From Saprospiraceae bacterium UBA7687 (GTDB lineage: Bacteria; Bacteroidota; Bacteroidia; Chitinophagales; Saprospiraceae), in contig DLGT01000058.1 of assembly GCA_002482845.1 (NCBI GenBank), positions 1 through 27,388 of the forward strand: a stretch of DNA of 27,388 nt, in the 5' to 3' direction. Positions 8,856 through 15,568 of the stretch are shown here, in pieces. The position numbers were made by a program, and so were the translations under genes. The notes below the pieces were generated by a model. It was given only the letters and a program-made list of their open reading frames with translations. It made no database searches and was not told the DNA's origin. Within the stretch, counting starts at the first letter, position 1. Each line of letters starts with the position of its first letter.

Positions 8856-10811
8856 TCATAGAGTCACTGTACCCAATTCAGCAGCTAGTTCATTTCGCTC
8901 TTTTAGTAGTACTTGAAGTACCTTCAAATTTAGCATATACTCTTCTGATTCCCTTTCTACGGCATTGGCTTTGTCTAGGTAGTTTTGGACTTGACGGATG
9001 ACACGTTTTGATTTTCTTAGTTGTAGTCTTTTTAATGCATTGGTGGCATCACGAACGTAGTTTTCGTCTGGCATTTTTTGGGTTTGTAGGGTGATCTCCT
9101 TTTTTGCCCAATCGGCGTATATATAAGGTGACGACATGGCATCTACAGCGAATTTACGAACTTCTTCATCCGGATGACTTGTGTAATAAGCGCCACTAAT
9201 CGTATTTTGCTCTTTTAGTTGTTCTTTAGTTACGGTGATTATCTTTTTATACAATTCTATGTCAAATTCGTCCATAAGGCTTTCTAAAGTGTCGACCATA
9301 AACTGAGCTAGAAGTTGACCTTGCTCATCATATACTTTATCACCATAATTGACCAGAATGGAACAAACGGCACGCTCTTGATGGGCATCGTTTTTGACCA
9401 ATTCAACCTGATCTGTCGTTAGGGTGGGCTTCGGATTTAACCATGCTTCTTCATCAAGCGCATATGACGGCTGTTGACTTCCATTTTGACGATCGTCTTC
9501 TTGTTGTTTTCGTTTGAAGCCTTCTTTCAGTACTTTATTGACTTCGCTATTCAGGACTTCTTCACTTAAGTCGAGCATGCCTGCACACTGCCTGATATAT
9601 AAGGTACGTTTGAACGTTTCTTGTACTTTGGCAATGGAACTAACGATGTCTCGGATCGCTAGCGACTTTTTGATAGGATCGTTGCTTGTTTCTTCCAGAA
9701 GGATTCTGGTTTTGAAAAACAAAAAGTCTTCTTCATTATCTTTGAGAAAAGCTTGGAATGCTTCAGTTCCTTGAGATGCTAGGAATGAATCTGGATCTTG
9801 ACCATCTGGAAGGAGGACTAATTTCACATTCATATCAGACTCTAAGACTAGGTCAAGTCCACGAAGCGCAGCCTTGATACCTGCCGCATCACCATCGTAG
9901 ATGATTTTGATATTCTTGGTATGTCTTTTTATCAGACCAATCTGCTCTTTTGTCAGGGAAGTACCTGAAGATGCTACTACATTCTCTATTTTACCTTGAT
10001 GAAGTGTAATTACATCCGTATATCCTTCTACAAGAATACATTCGTCTTCTTTCCTGATGGCATCTTTGGCAAAATAAAGACCGTATAAGACAGCACGTTT
10101 ATTATATATCTCCGATTCTGGAGAATTGATGTATTTAGGTTGTTTTTTGTCAGAAGATAAAGTTCTACCTGCAAAAGCAATGACTTTGCCACTGACGTTG
10201 TGGATGGTAAACATTACTCTAGCTCGAAAGAAGTCTAAATCTGATTTGGAAGTTAAACCTAAAGAACGAAGGTGCTCGATATTGAACTTTTTATCAATTG
10301 CCTTTTTGGTAAATTCGTCTCGGTCTTCTGTGGCGTAACCGAGTTCAAATTTTTTGATGGTGGCTTCTCTGAATCCCCTTTCTTTGAAGTAGCTCAGACC
10401 TATGTTTTTACCTTCAGCTCGATTAAATAGGGTATCGGTGAAGTGGTCACGCGCAAACTCATTGACAATGTAAAGTGAGTCAGTGATTAACTTTTGCTCG
10501 ATATTTTCAGCCGAACTGACTGTTTCTTCGATGGTGATATTGTACCTATTTGCTAGAAAACGTATGGACTCTGGAAAACTAATTTTTTCATGGTCCATGA
10601 TGAATCTAACAGAGTCACCACCTTTGCCACAGCCAAAACATTTGTAAATGTTTTTGGACGGAGACACGGTAAATGAAGGTGTTTTTTCATCATGAAATGG
10701 ACAATTACCAATCATATTGACACCACGACGTCGCAGGTTGATGAAGTCGCCAATGACTTCTTCTACCCGTGCGATGTTCATGACATCCTGAATGGTTTTT
10801 TGTGTTATCAT
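8856..10811 (-). CDS. dnaG: DNA primase
   Basis: 651 residues, a normal length for bacterial primase. It makes RNA primers at the replication fork. The N-terminal CHC2 zinc finger is complete: C37-P-F-H40 and C58-F-G-C61. The core carries the FAGRTL motif (213-218), and the TOPRIM fold shows the catalytic Glu in EGYTD (262-266) and the metal-binding DGD (306-308). The C-terminal ~200 residues are the variable helicase-interaction region and end in a helical segment. The ATG at 10811 is the natural start because the zinc finger follows at the usual distance. No Shine-Dalgarno is possible, since only AAA separates the ATG from a 22-unit hexamer array. It lies downstream of dapB on the same strand. 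Confidence 0.97.
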   Translation of the reverse strand: MITQKTIQDVMNIARVEEVIGDFINLRRRGVNMIGNCPFHDEKTPSFTVSPSKNIYKCFGCGKGGDSVRFIMDHEKISFPESIRFLANRYNITIEETVSSAENIEQKLITDSLYIVNEFARDHFTDTLFNRAEGKNIGLSYFKERGFREATIKKFELGYATEDRDEFTKKAIDKKFNIEHLRSLGLTSKSDLDFFRARVMFTIHNVSGKVIAFAGRTLSSDKKQPKYINSPESEIYNKRAVLYGLYFAKDAIRKEDECILVEGYTDVITLHQGKIENVVASSGTSLTKEQIGLIKRHTKNIKIIYDGDAAGIKAALRGLDLVLESDMNVKLVLLPDGQDPDSFLASQGTEAFQAFLKDNEEDFLFFKTRILLEETSNDPIKKSLAIRDIVSSIAKVQETFKRTLYIRQCAGMLDLSEEVLNSEVNKVLKEGFKRKQQEDDRQNGSQQPSYALDEEAWLNPKPTLTTDQVELVKNDAHQERAVCSILVNYGDKVYDEQGQLLAQFMVDTLESLMDEFDIELYKKIITVTKEQLKEQNTISGAYYTSHPDEEVRKFAVDAMSSPYIYADWAKKEITLQTQKMPDENYVRDATNALKRLQLRKSKRVIRQVQNYLDKANAVERESEEYMLNLKVLQVLLKERNELAAELGTVTL

Positions 10812-10814
10812 TTT

Positions 10815-10946
10815 AAGATTAAGACTAAGGTTAAGGCTAAGGTTAAGGTTGAGACTGAGATTAAGGTTAAGACAAAGATTAAGGTTGAGACTGAGGTCAA
10901 GATTAAGGCTTAGGTTAAGGCTAAGGTTAAGGCTAAGACAAAGGTT
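10815..10946. repeat. Array of 22 degenerate hexamers (AAGGTT type)
   Basis: 132 bp divide exactly into 22 hexamers with no indel. The plus-strand consensus is (A/G)AG(G/A)(T/C)T, with AAGGTT, AAGGCT, AAGATT and GAGACT as main variants. The array fills the whole gap between the dapB stop (3 nt away) and the dnaG ATG (3 nt away). On the transcribed (minus) strand it gives a U/C/A-rich, G-poor leader of the form ARYCTY, which should be largely unstructured. In the dnaG reading frame it contains no stop codon and would read as alternating Asn/Ser-Leu. There is no spacer of CRISPR type, so this is a simple tandem repeat. Confidence 0.95.
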
Positions 10947-10949
10947 GTT

Positions 10950-11675
10950 TTAACCTAATTCCAATACGTCCTTCATTTCGAAGATACCTTTTTTGCCTAC
11001 TAGCCATTCTGCTGCTAGGACTGCACCTTTCGCAAATCCGTTGCGTGAATGTGCAGTATGTGTGATCTGTATATCGTCAATGTCAGATGTATAATTGATG
11101 ATGTGAGTTCCTGGCGCAGGGTCTGTTCGTTCTGACTCAATATATAAGTTTCGGGAATTCTTGTCAGTAGGTGCACTAATGGTCCATACTTTTTTACGAT
11201 CAACTCGCTCGATGATGTCTTTGGCCAAGGTGATAGCAGTTCCACTAGGTTTGTCCAGTTTGGCAGTGTGGTGGATTTCCTTGATATTGACATCATATGT
11301 TTCGTATTTATTCATCAGTTCCGCCAATTTTTTATTGATTTCAAAGAAGATATTGACACCTATACTGAAATTGGAAGCATACAAAAAGGAACCATCTAAA
11401 TCTTTACATTTTTGCTCGATTTCTTCTTTCTTGGTCAACCATCCTGTTGTACCTGATATGATAGGAATACCTATTTCAAGACATTGATTGATGTTTTGGT
11501 AGGCAGACTCTGGTGTCGAAAATTCAATGGCAACATCAGCCCATTGTAACACTCTAGGATTAAAATCTTGCAGGTTTCTACTTGATATTTTACAGGTGAT
11601 ACTGTGACCACGTCTGAGGGCTACTTCTTCTATGGCTTGCCCCATTTTGCCATATCCAATCAATGCAATGTTCAT
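10950..11675 (-). CDS. dapB: 4-hydroxy-tetrahydrodipicolinate reductase
   Basis: Cytoplasmic enzyme of the diaminopimelate/lysine pathway that reduces the DapA product with NAD(P)H. Starting from ATG 11675 it has 241 residues, a normal size; an ATG 27 nt upstream would add residues before the nucleotide fold and is less likely. Visible motifs are the Rossmann GYGKMG (7-12), EFSTPES (51-57), SGTTGW (74-79), the catalytic His pair HH (135-136) with K139, and KPSGT (142-146) that binds the substrate carboxylates. All key residues are present. Its stop codon abuts the hexamer array leading into dnaG, so the two genes may be co-transcribed. The divergent neighbour starts at 11840. Confidence 0.96.
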   Translation of the reverse strand: MNIALIGYGKMGQAIEEVALRRGHSITCKISSRNLQDFNPRVLQWADVAIEFSTPESAYQNINQCLEIGIPIISGTTGWLTKKEEIEQKCKDLDGSFLYASNFSIGVNIFFEINKKLAELMNKYETYDVNIKEIHHTAKLDKPSGTAITLAKDIIERVDRKKVWTISAPTDKNSRNLYIESERTDPAPGTHIINYTSDIDDIQITHTAHSRNGFAKGAVLAAEWLVGKKGIFEMKDVLELG

Positions 11676-11791
11676 ATACGCTTCAAAATAAATTAGAGAC
11701 AAAGGTAAAAAAAATATAGTATTCTAGGTTCAAAGGTATAGATCCTAATAAATATTTTGATAGTTAGGGTATTAACATATACAAAAATAAT

Positions 11792-11799
11792 TATATTTG
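11792..11799 (+). promoter_or_regulatory. -7 element (TATATTTG) for the 11840 gene
   Basis: An exact match to the Bacteroidota -7 consensus TAnnTTTG lies 40 nt before the ATG at 11840. No good -33 TTTG is present at the expected distance, so the assignment rests on the -7 element and position. Confidence 0.5.
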
Positions 11800-11839
11800 T
11801 CCGATTAAATAATGGTATTAACTAAACAAAAAATAGAAT

Positions 11840-12367
11840 ATGTCAGAAATTTTGGGCGTAGGATCACGTGTGAAGCATCCTGCATTTGGAGATGGTGTAG
11901 TGATTGGGGCGGAAGTCATGGCTTATAAAGTTTGTTTTATCACTTATGGTATTAAGTTGGTAGGCAAGGAGTATAGTGCGTGGGAAATCATAGACAAGGT
12001 TGCAGCTGATGAAGCAGTTTCATTTTCGGAAGCAGAAAAATCATTGATAAAAATACTGAAGACTTGGTCGGATATCAGTGAGGTCATTCCATTAGGAGAT
12101 AAGTGGAAAAATGGCTTGATGATCCTAAAACCTGATGATGCATCTTTAAAGCCCAAAGAAATTCCTATAGATACTTTCTTTCATAAAATCGTGATGGTGA
12201 GAGACAGGCTTAGAGTAATGGAGCAAAGAATCAATGCTAGTCAATTGTCAGATGAAGACAAAGTCAATCTTCAACAATATATTACAAGGATTTATGGAAG
12301 TCTTACTACATTTAATATACTATTTAGGAATAAAGAAGATCAGTTTGTAGGCGATAAAGGGGAGTGA
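11840..12367 (+). CDS. Conserved-looking protein with SH3/tudor-like N-terminus, function unknown
   Basis: 175 residues with no signal peptide and no membrane segment. The first ~45 residues (GVGSRVKHPAFGDGVVIG...YKVCFITYG.KLVGKEY) resemble the small beta-barrel seen in UvrD/PcrA C-termini and CarD-like proteins, where 'G..V.H..FG.G.V' is the hallmark and the barrel contacts protein or nucleic acid. The remainder is mixed alpha/beta. Residues ~125-165 are helical, with heptad-like spacing (VMVRDRLRVMEQRINASQL). The start has a -7 element 40 nt upstream. It is divergent from dapB. I do not recognise the family; a cytoplasmic nucleic-acid or RNA-polymerase-associated role would be a guess from the barrel. 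Confidence 0.75.
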   Translation: MSEILGVGSRVKHPAFGDGVVIGAEVMAYKVCFITYGIKLVGKEYSAWEIIDKVAADEAVSFSEAEKSLIKILKTWSDISEVIPLGDKWKNGLMILKPDDASLKPKEIPIDTFFHKIVMVRDRLRVMEQRINASQLSDEDKVNLQQYITRIYGSLTTFNILFRNKEDQFVGDKGE

Positions 12368-12419
12368 TTTTTATTTAATTCATTTGCTTTTTTAGAAGTA
12401 TATTTAATTGTCTAAATAG

Positions 12420-12444
12420 TGATCCCGACAGGATTCGAACCCAT
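12420..12444 (-). pseudogene. 3' tRNA remnant (T-arm plus acceptor strand)
   Basis: Read on the minus strand, 12444-12420 gives a T-arm (5-bp stem with wobble pairs around the TTCGAAT loop, 12433-12439) followed by a 7-nt acceptor strand CGGGATC and discriminator A. The matching 5' acceptor, D-arm and anticodon arm are absent: the sequence at 12445-12520 is AT-rich and does not fold. Such 3' tRNA pieces are typically left by integrases that use tRNA 3' ends as attachment sites. The parent tRNA cannot be named with confidence, and no integrase is in the window. Confidence 0.65.
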
Positions 12445-12574
12445 CATATTAAAATATATGGCATTCAAAAAACATTTTGGATGGAAGTTGTGTATTGTTA
12501 ATAGCAATATTTGAAATACGGTAGCCTTAGTGATTCTTAATATGAAATGCTAAAATACCACAACAGAACAAATC

Positions 12575-13873
12575 ATGAGGATTGTATTTTTTGGATTTTT
12601 GACAATGATGACGGTATTTGGTTGTATATCTCCCAATAGTACTTTTGAGAAGATACCACCGGGTATTTGGCGTGGTGCGCTGTTACTTGATCGTGCGCCT
12701 GTGTCAAAATATGGTGATGATAGAGATATTGTTAAAAAGTTTGATTACGATTCTGAACTGCCTTTTAATTTTGAAGTGGTATATGATGATGAATCTAATT
12801 TTCACATCATTATCCACAATGACACAGAAAGAATAAAGGTGACTGATATTACATTCGGAAGAGATAAAGCAACTGCCAAAGATACAGTCATTATAAATTT
12901 CCCAATTTATGATTCATACATCAAAGCAATTTATGAAGATGGTGTAATGGAAGGAGATTGGGTGGTCAATTATCGTGAAAATTATAGCATACCTTTTAAA
13001 GCAGTGCATGGCGTAGCTGATCGGTTTACGATGGTAGATAATGAAGATACCCTAAATGTTGCTGGTAAATGGAATTGTACCTTTGACATAGGTGCTGAAA
13101 GTGAGTACAAGGCGGTAGGGGTTTTTAAACAAGATGGTAAAAAGATATCAGGAACCTTTCTCACAGAAACAGGAGACTTCAGGTATTTAGAGGGTATTGT
13201 TTATAAAAAGAAGATGTATTTGTCTGTATTTGATGGATCACATGCCTATATGTTTTTAGGTAAAGTTATGGAAGATGGTACGTTGACTGGAACATTTAGG
13301 TCAGGGAGTCAATACACCACCAACTGGGAAGGGACACGTGATGAATCTGCATCCTTGCCAAGTGCTTATGATCTCACCAAAAAAGTGAGTGATGATGCAT
13401 TAACTTTTAGTTTTCCTAATGTGTCAGGTCAGCAAGTCAGTCTGAATGATGAAAAATATAAGGGTAAAACGAAGTTGATTCAAATCATGGGATCATGGTG
13501 TCCCAATTGTATGGACGAGACTGTCTTTTTACAAGAGTATTTTAAGAAAAATCCAATGGATGATGTTGCAATAATATCATTGGGATTTGAGCGTTATAAG
13601 GACGAAACTAAATCTATAGCATCTTTAAAAAGATTTAAAGAAAGGATGGGCATAAACCATGAAGTGCTTTACGCTGGTTATTACGACAAAGAAGCGGCGA
13701 GTCAAAAATTGCCACAACTCGATAAGATTATTTCTTATCCGACCTTGCTTTTCGTAGATAAAAATAATAAAATCGTCAAAATACATACTGGATTTTCAGG
13801 TCCTGCCACGCCTGGTTATGTCGATTTTGAAAAAGAATTTTCCAATACACTTAATTCCGTAAGATCAAAATAG
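12575..13873 (+). CDS. TlpA/ResA-like thioredoxin lipoprotein
   Basis: 432 residues. The N-terminus is a short hydrophobic segment ending in a lipobox (TVFGC, Cys17), so it is predicted to be a lipoprotein. Residues ~27-255 are beta-rich and end in repeated 'W.GT..' / 'G.F.' strands that resemble a small beta-barrel; I do not recognise this part. Residues ~275-430 are a TlpA-type thioredoxin fold with the redox motif W308-C-P-N-C312 and the cis-Pro loop 'YPT' (Pro389). Both cysteines are present, so thiol-disulfide exchange in the periplasm is likely. The client is unknown. The stop is 6 nt before the next ATG, indicating an operon with the dehydrogenase. A tRNA remnant lies upstream. Confidence 0.88.
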   Translation: MRIVFFGFLTMMTVFGCISPNSTFEKIPPGIWRGALLLDRAPVSKYGDDRDIVKKFDYDSELPFNFEVVYDDESNFHIIIHNDTERIKVTDITFGRDKATAKDTVIINFPIYDSYIKAIYEDGVMEGDWVVNYRENYSIPFKAVHGVADRFTMVDNEDTLNVAGKWNCTFDIGAESEYKAVGVFKQDGKKISGTFLTETGDFRYLEGIVYKKKMYLSVFDGSHAYMFLGKVMEDGTLTGTFRSGSQYTTNWEGTRDESASLPSAYDLTKKVSDDALTFSFPNVSGQQVSLNDEKYKGKTKLIQIMGSWCPNCMDETVFLQEYFKKNPMDDVAIISLGFERYKDETKSIASLKRFKERMGINHEVLYAGYYDKEAASQKLPQLDKIISYPTLLFVDKNNKIVKIHTGFSGPATPGYVDFEKEFSNTLNSVRSK

Positions 13874-13879
13874 AAAAAT

Positions 13880-14659
13880 ATGTCTGTTCCATTCTCTAAG
13901 ATTGCTTTTATCACGGGTGCTTCTTCTGGTATAGGAAAAGCCACTGCCCATATCTTCGCCAAAAATGGTTATAATCTGATCATTACAGGACGTCGTAAAG
14001 AAAAGCTTGAAGAAGTAAAAACCAAATTGGTCAAAAAATATGGCGTTGATATCATTGCTTTGTGTTTTGATATCAGAGACCATGCCGCTGTCAAAAAAGC
14101 ATATAAATCTCTAAAAGCAGACTGGAAAAAGATCGATATTTTGGTCAATAATGCTGGACTAGCAAAAGGATTTAGTCCTATCCATGAAGGTAATACGGAT
14201 GATTGGGAAACGATGATCGATACCAATATCAAAGGATTGTTGTATATCACAAGATTGGTGAGTCCGGACATGGTGACTAGGAAAAAGGGACACATTATAA
14301 ACATTTGTTCCACAGCAGGACATGAAGTTTATCCAAATGGAAATGTTTATTCGGCAACAAAATATGCGGTGGATGCATTAACAAAATCTATGCGTCTTGA
14401 TCTTTATAAACATGGATTGAGAGTCAGTCAAATTTCTCCTGGTCACGTCGAAGAAACCGAATTTGCCTTAGTGAGATTTGATGGAGACGAGAAAAGAGCA
14501 AAGATTTATGAAGACTTCGTACCTTTAAAATCGAAAGATGTGGCCGAAACGATATTTTTTGTTGCCACAAGACCAAAACATGTTAATATCCAAGATGTAC
14601 TGATTATGTCCACACAACAAGCTGGGAGCAATTTTATAGATAGGAGTGGGAGAGAGTAG
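13880..14659 (+). CDS. Short-chain dehydrogenase/reductase, YdfG-like
   Basis: 259 residues, the usual size for a classical SDR. The cofactor loop TGASSGIG (12-19), NNAG (90-93) and the catalytic tetrad N115, S144, Y157 and K161 (YSATK) are all present. The pattern after the active site ('ISPGHVEETEF') and the C-terminal '...NIQDVLIMSTQQA' are like the YdfG group, which oxidises serine and 3-hydroxy acids with NADP; the exact substrate is inference. GRRKEK after the second strand suggests NADP rather than NAD preference. It starts 6 nt after the TlpA-like gene. The last six codons (DRSGRE) are written in the same purine-rich, C-poor sequence as the repeat that follows, so the C-terminus may have been altered by the repeat. 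Confidence 0.93.
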   Translation: MSVPFSKIAFITGASSGIGKATAHIFAKNGYNLIITGRRKEKLEEVKTKLVKKYGVDIIALCFDIRDHAAVKKAYKSLKADWKKIDILVNNAGLAKGFSPIHEGNTDDWETMIDTNIKGLLYITRLVSPDMVTRKKGHIINICSTAGHEVYPNGNVYSATKYAVDALTKSMRLDLYKHGLRVSQISPGHVEETEFALVRFDGDEKRAKIYEDFVPLKSKDVAETIFFVATRPKHVNIQDVLIMSTQQAGSNFIDRSGRE

Positions 14660-14730
14660 GTGAGAGAGAGATGAGTTAGGAGTTATGAGAGATGAGATAT
14701 GAGATATAAGAGATGAGATATGAGTTGGTG
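14640..14730 (+). repeat. Purine-rich low-complexity tract
   Basis: A run built from GAGA, GATGAGATA and GAGATATAA-like units, almost free of C on the plus strand. It begins inside the last codons of the dehydrogenase gene and continues into the non-coding DNA after it. Confidence 0.8.
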
Positions 14731-14739
14731 GCTTTTAGT

Positions 14740-14938
14740 TAGTAGGGATTAGTTGGTAGCTCGGAGTTATGAGATCGTAATTATTAGTTCGTAGTTGGTA
14801 CTTAGTAGGAATTAGTTGGGTAGCACTTAGCTAGTAGGGATTAGTTGGTAGCTCGGAGTTAGTAGATTGTAGTTATTAGTTCGTAGTTAGTAGATCGTAG
14901 TTGGTAGTTAGTAGGAATTATTTGGGTAGCACTTAGCT
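14740..14938 (+). repeat. Two-unit tandem repeat, 92-nt period
   Basis: Unit 1 (14740-14831) and unit 2 (14832-14938) share long near-identical blocks, for example GGGATTAGTTGGTAGCTCGG and TGGGTAGCACTTAGCTA. Unit 2 carries an extra ~15 nt made of internal TAGT/GTAG motifs. Each unit is itself built of degenerate (G)TAGT pieces. The stretch 14660-15011 holds no gene other than these repeats; the plus strand is C-poor. Confidence 0.85.
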
Positions 14939-14941
14939 AAT

Positions 14942-14956
14942 AGGTTTCGAAAACCT
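14942..14956. terminator. Small hairpin after the repeats, possible weak terminator
   Basis: A 6-bp stem (AGGTTT / AAACCT) with a 3-nt loop is followed by GAACTTTTAT. It could end the thioredoxin-dehydrogenase transcript, but the stem is AT-rich and the U-run is interrupted. Confidence 0.25.
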
Positions 14957-15011
14957 GAACTTTTATATGATATCTAAAGTTATTTAAATTCAAATCTAAT
15001 CAATAATTTAA

Positions 15012-15149
15012 ATGAAGGTTTTGTTAACTAGTTCTGATGAAAAAGTATTGCTTATGGAAGAAATTAAGGAAGCTGTGGAAGAACTAAAACTAGCTAGACA
15101 AGGAAAATTAAAATTGAAAACAGCAAGAGAGTTGTACGATGGGTTATAA
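15012..15149 (+). CDS. Small antitoxin of a RelE/ParE-type pair
   Basis: A 45-residue ORF (MKVLLTSSDEK...ARELYDGL). The C-terminal half 'IKEAVEELKLARQGKLKLKTARELYDGL'-type pattern is what Bacteroidota antitoxins paired with RelE-like toxins use to wrap the toxin (known pattern: 'ELN.V..GKLKAR...LL.EL'). It overlaps the toxin reading frame by 11 nt (15139-15149), as expected for a translationally coupled TA operon. A stop codon directly precedes the ATG, so no longer N-terminus is possible. It is shorter than most relatives I know, so the DNA-binding part may be lost. Confidence 0.7.
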   Translation: MKVLLTSSDEKVLLMEEIKEAVEELKLARQGKLKLKTARELYDGL

Positions 15150-15466
15150 AATCTTACCCTTACCTTATTTTGAAAAACAATTGAAACGTTTAAGTAAAAA
15201 ATATCCATCTCTAAAAGAAGTTTCTTCAACTAACTGAAAGTCTAGAAGAAAATCCAGCTCAAGGAACATCTTTGGGTAAAAACTGCTACAAAATCCGATT
15301 GGCTATATCTTCAAAAGGGAAAGGTGAAAGTGGTGGTGCAAGGCAAATTACAAATATTGTCATTGGTTAGGAAAAGGTATATTTATTATCCATTTATGAA
15401 AAGTCTGAAAAAGATAACTTGACGGATAAAGAACTAGATGATCTCTTAAGTTTTGTCCCTGAGTAA
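15139..15466 (+). pseudogene. Broken RelE/ParE-family toxin
   Basis: The first part starts at ATG 15139 (MGYKILPLPYFEKQLKRLSKK) and stops at TGA 15235-15237. The family resemblance resumes one frame over (LQLTESLEENPAQGTSLG...CYKIRLAISSKGKGESGGAR...VYLLSIYEKSEKDNL) and runs to TAA 15464-15466. A frameshift of +1 (or -2) therefore lies near 15205-15220, and a second lesion, TAG at 15368-15370, interrupts the resumed frame between 'NIVIG' and 'EKVYLL'. With both lesions ignored, the product is about 108 residues, the normal size for an mRNA-interferase of this fold. The toxin is almost certainly inactive. Confidence 0.8.
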
Positions 15467-15526
15467 ATTAGTATTTTTCCATTTTTCGGACATAGAACTA
15501 ATTGAAGATGGTTCAAAGTTAGAAAC

Positions 15527-15545
15527 GTGATTTTTACTAAATCAC
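15527..15545 (-). terminator. Hairpin after the AraC gene, possible terminator
   Basis: A 7-bp stem (GTGATTT / AAATCAC) with a 5-nt loop lies 24 nt beyond the stop of the AraC gene on the minus strand. The following minus-strand sequence has only short T runs. Three further GATCAC copies at 15547-15565 make the area repetitive, which weakens the call. Confidence 0.3.
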
Positions 15546-15568
15546 AGATCACAAGATCACCCGATCAT

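Noticed and set aside
10692..10913. Plus-strand ORF with a Lys-Val/Lys-Ile repeat tail
   Set aside because: It is antisense to the dnaG 5' end, and the repetitive tail is just the hexamer array read in frame.
10815..10946. CRISPR array
   Set aside because: The units are 6 nt, contiguous and degenerate, with no spacers; no cas genes are present.
12420..12500. Complete tRNA gene
   Set aside because: Only the T-arm and 3' acceptor strand are present; no 5' acceptor, D-arm or anticodon arm can be found in the adjacent sequence.
13969..14313. 114-codon minus-strand ORF
   Set aside because: It lies wholly antisense to the short-chain dehydrogenase, which has all its catalytic residues.
15008..15229. 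73-codon minus-strand ORF
   Set aside because: It is antisense to the antitoxin and the broken toxin, whose family patterns are clear on the plus strand.
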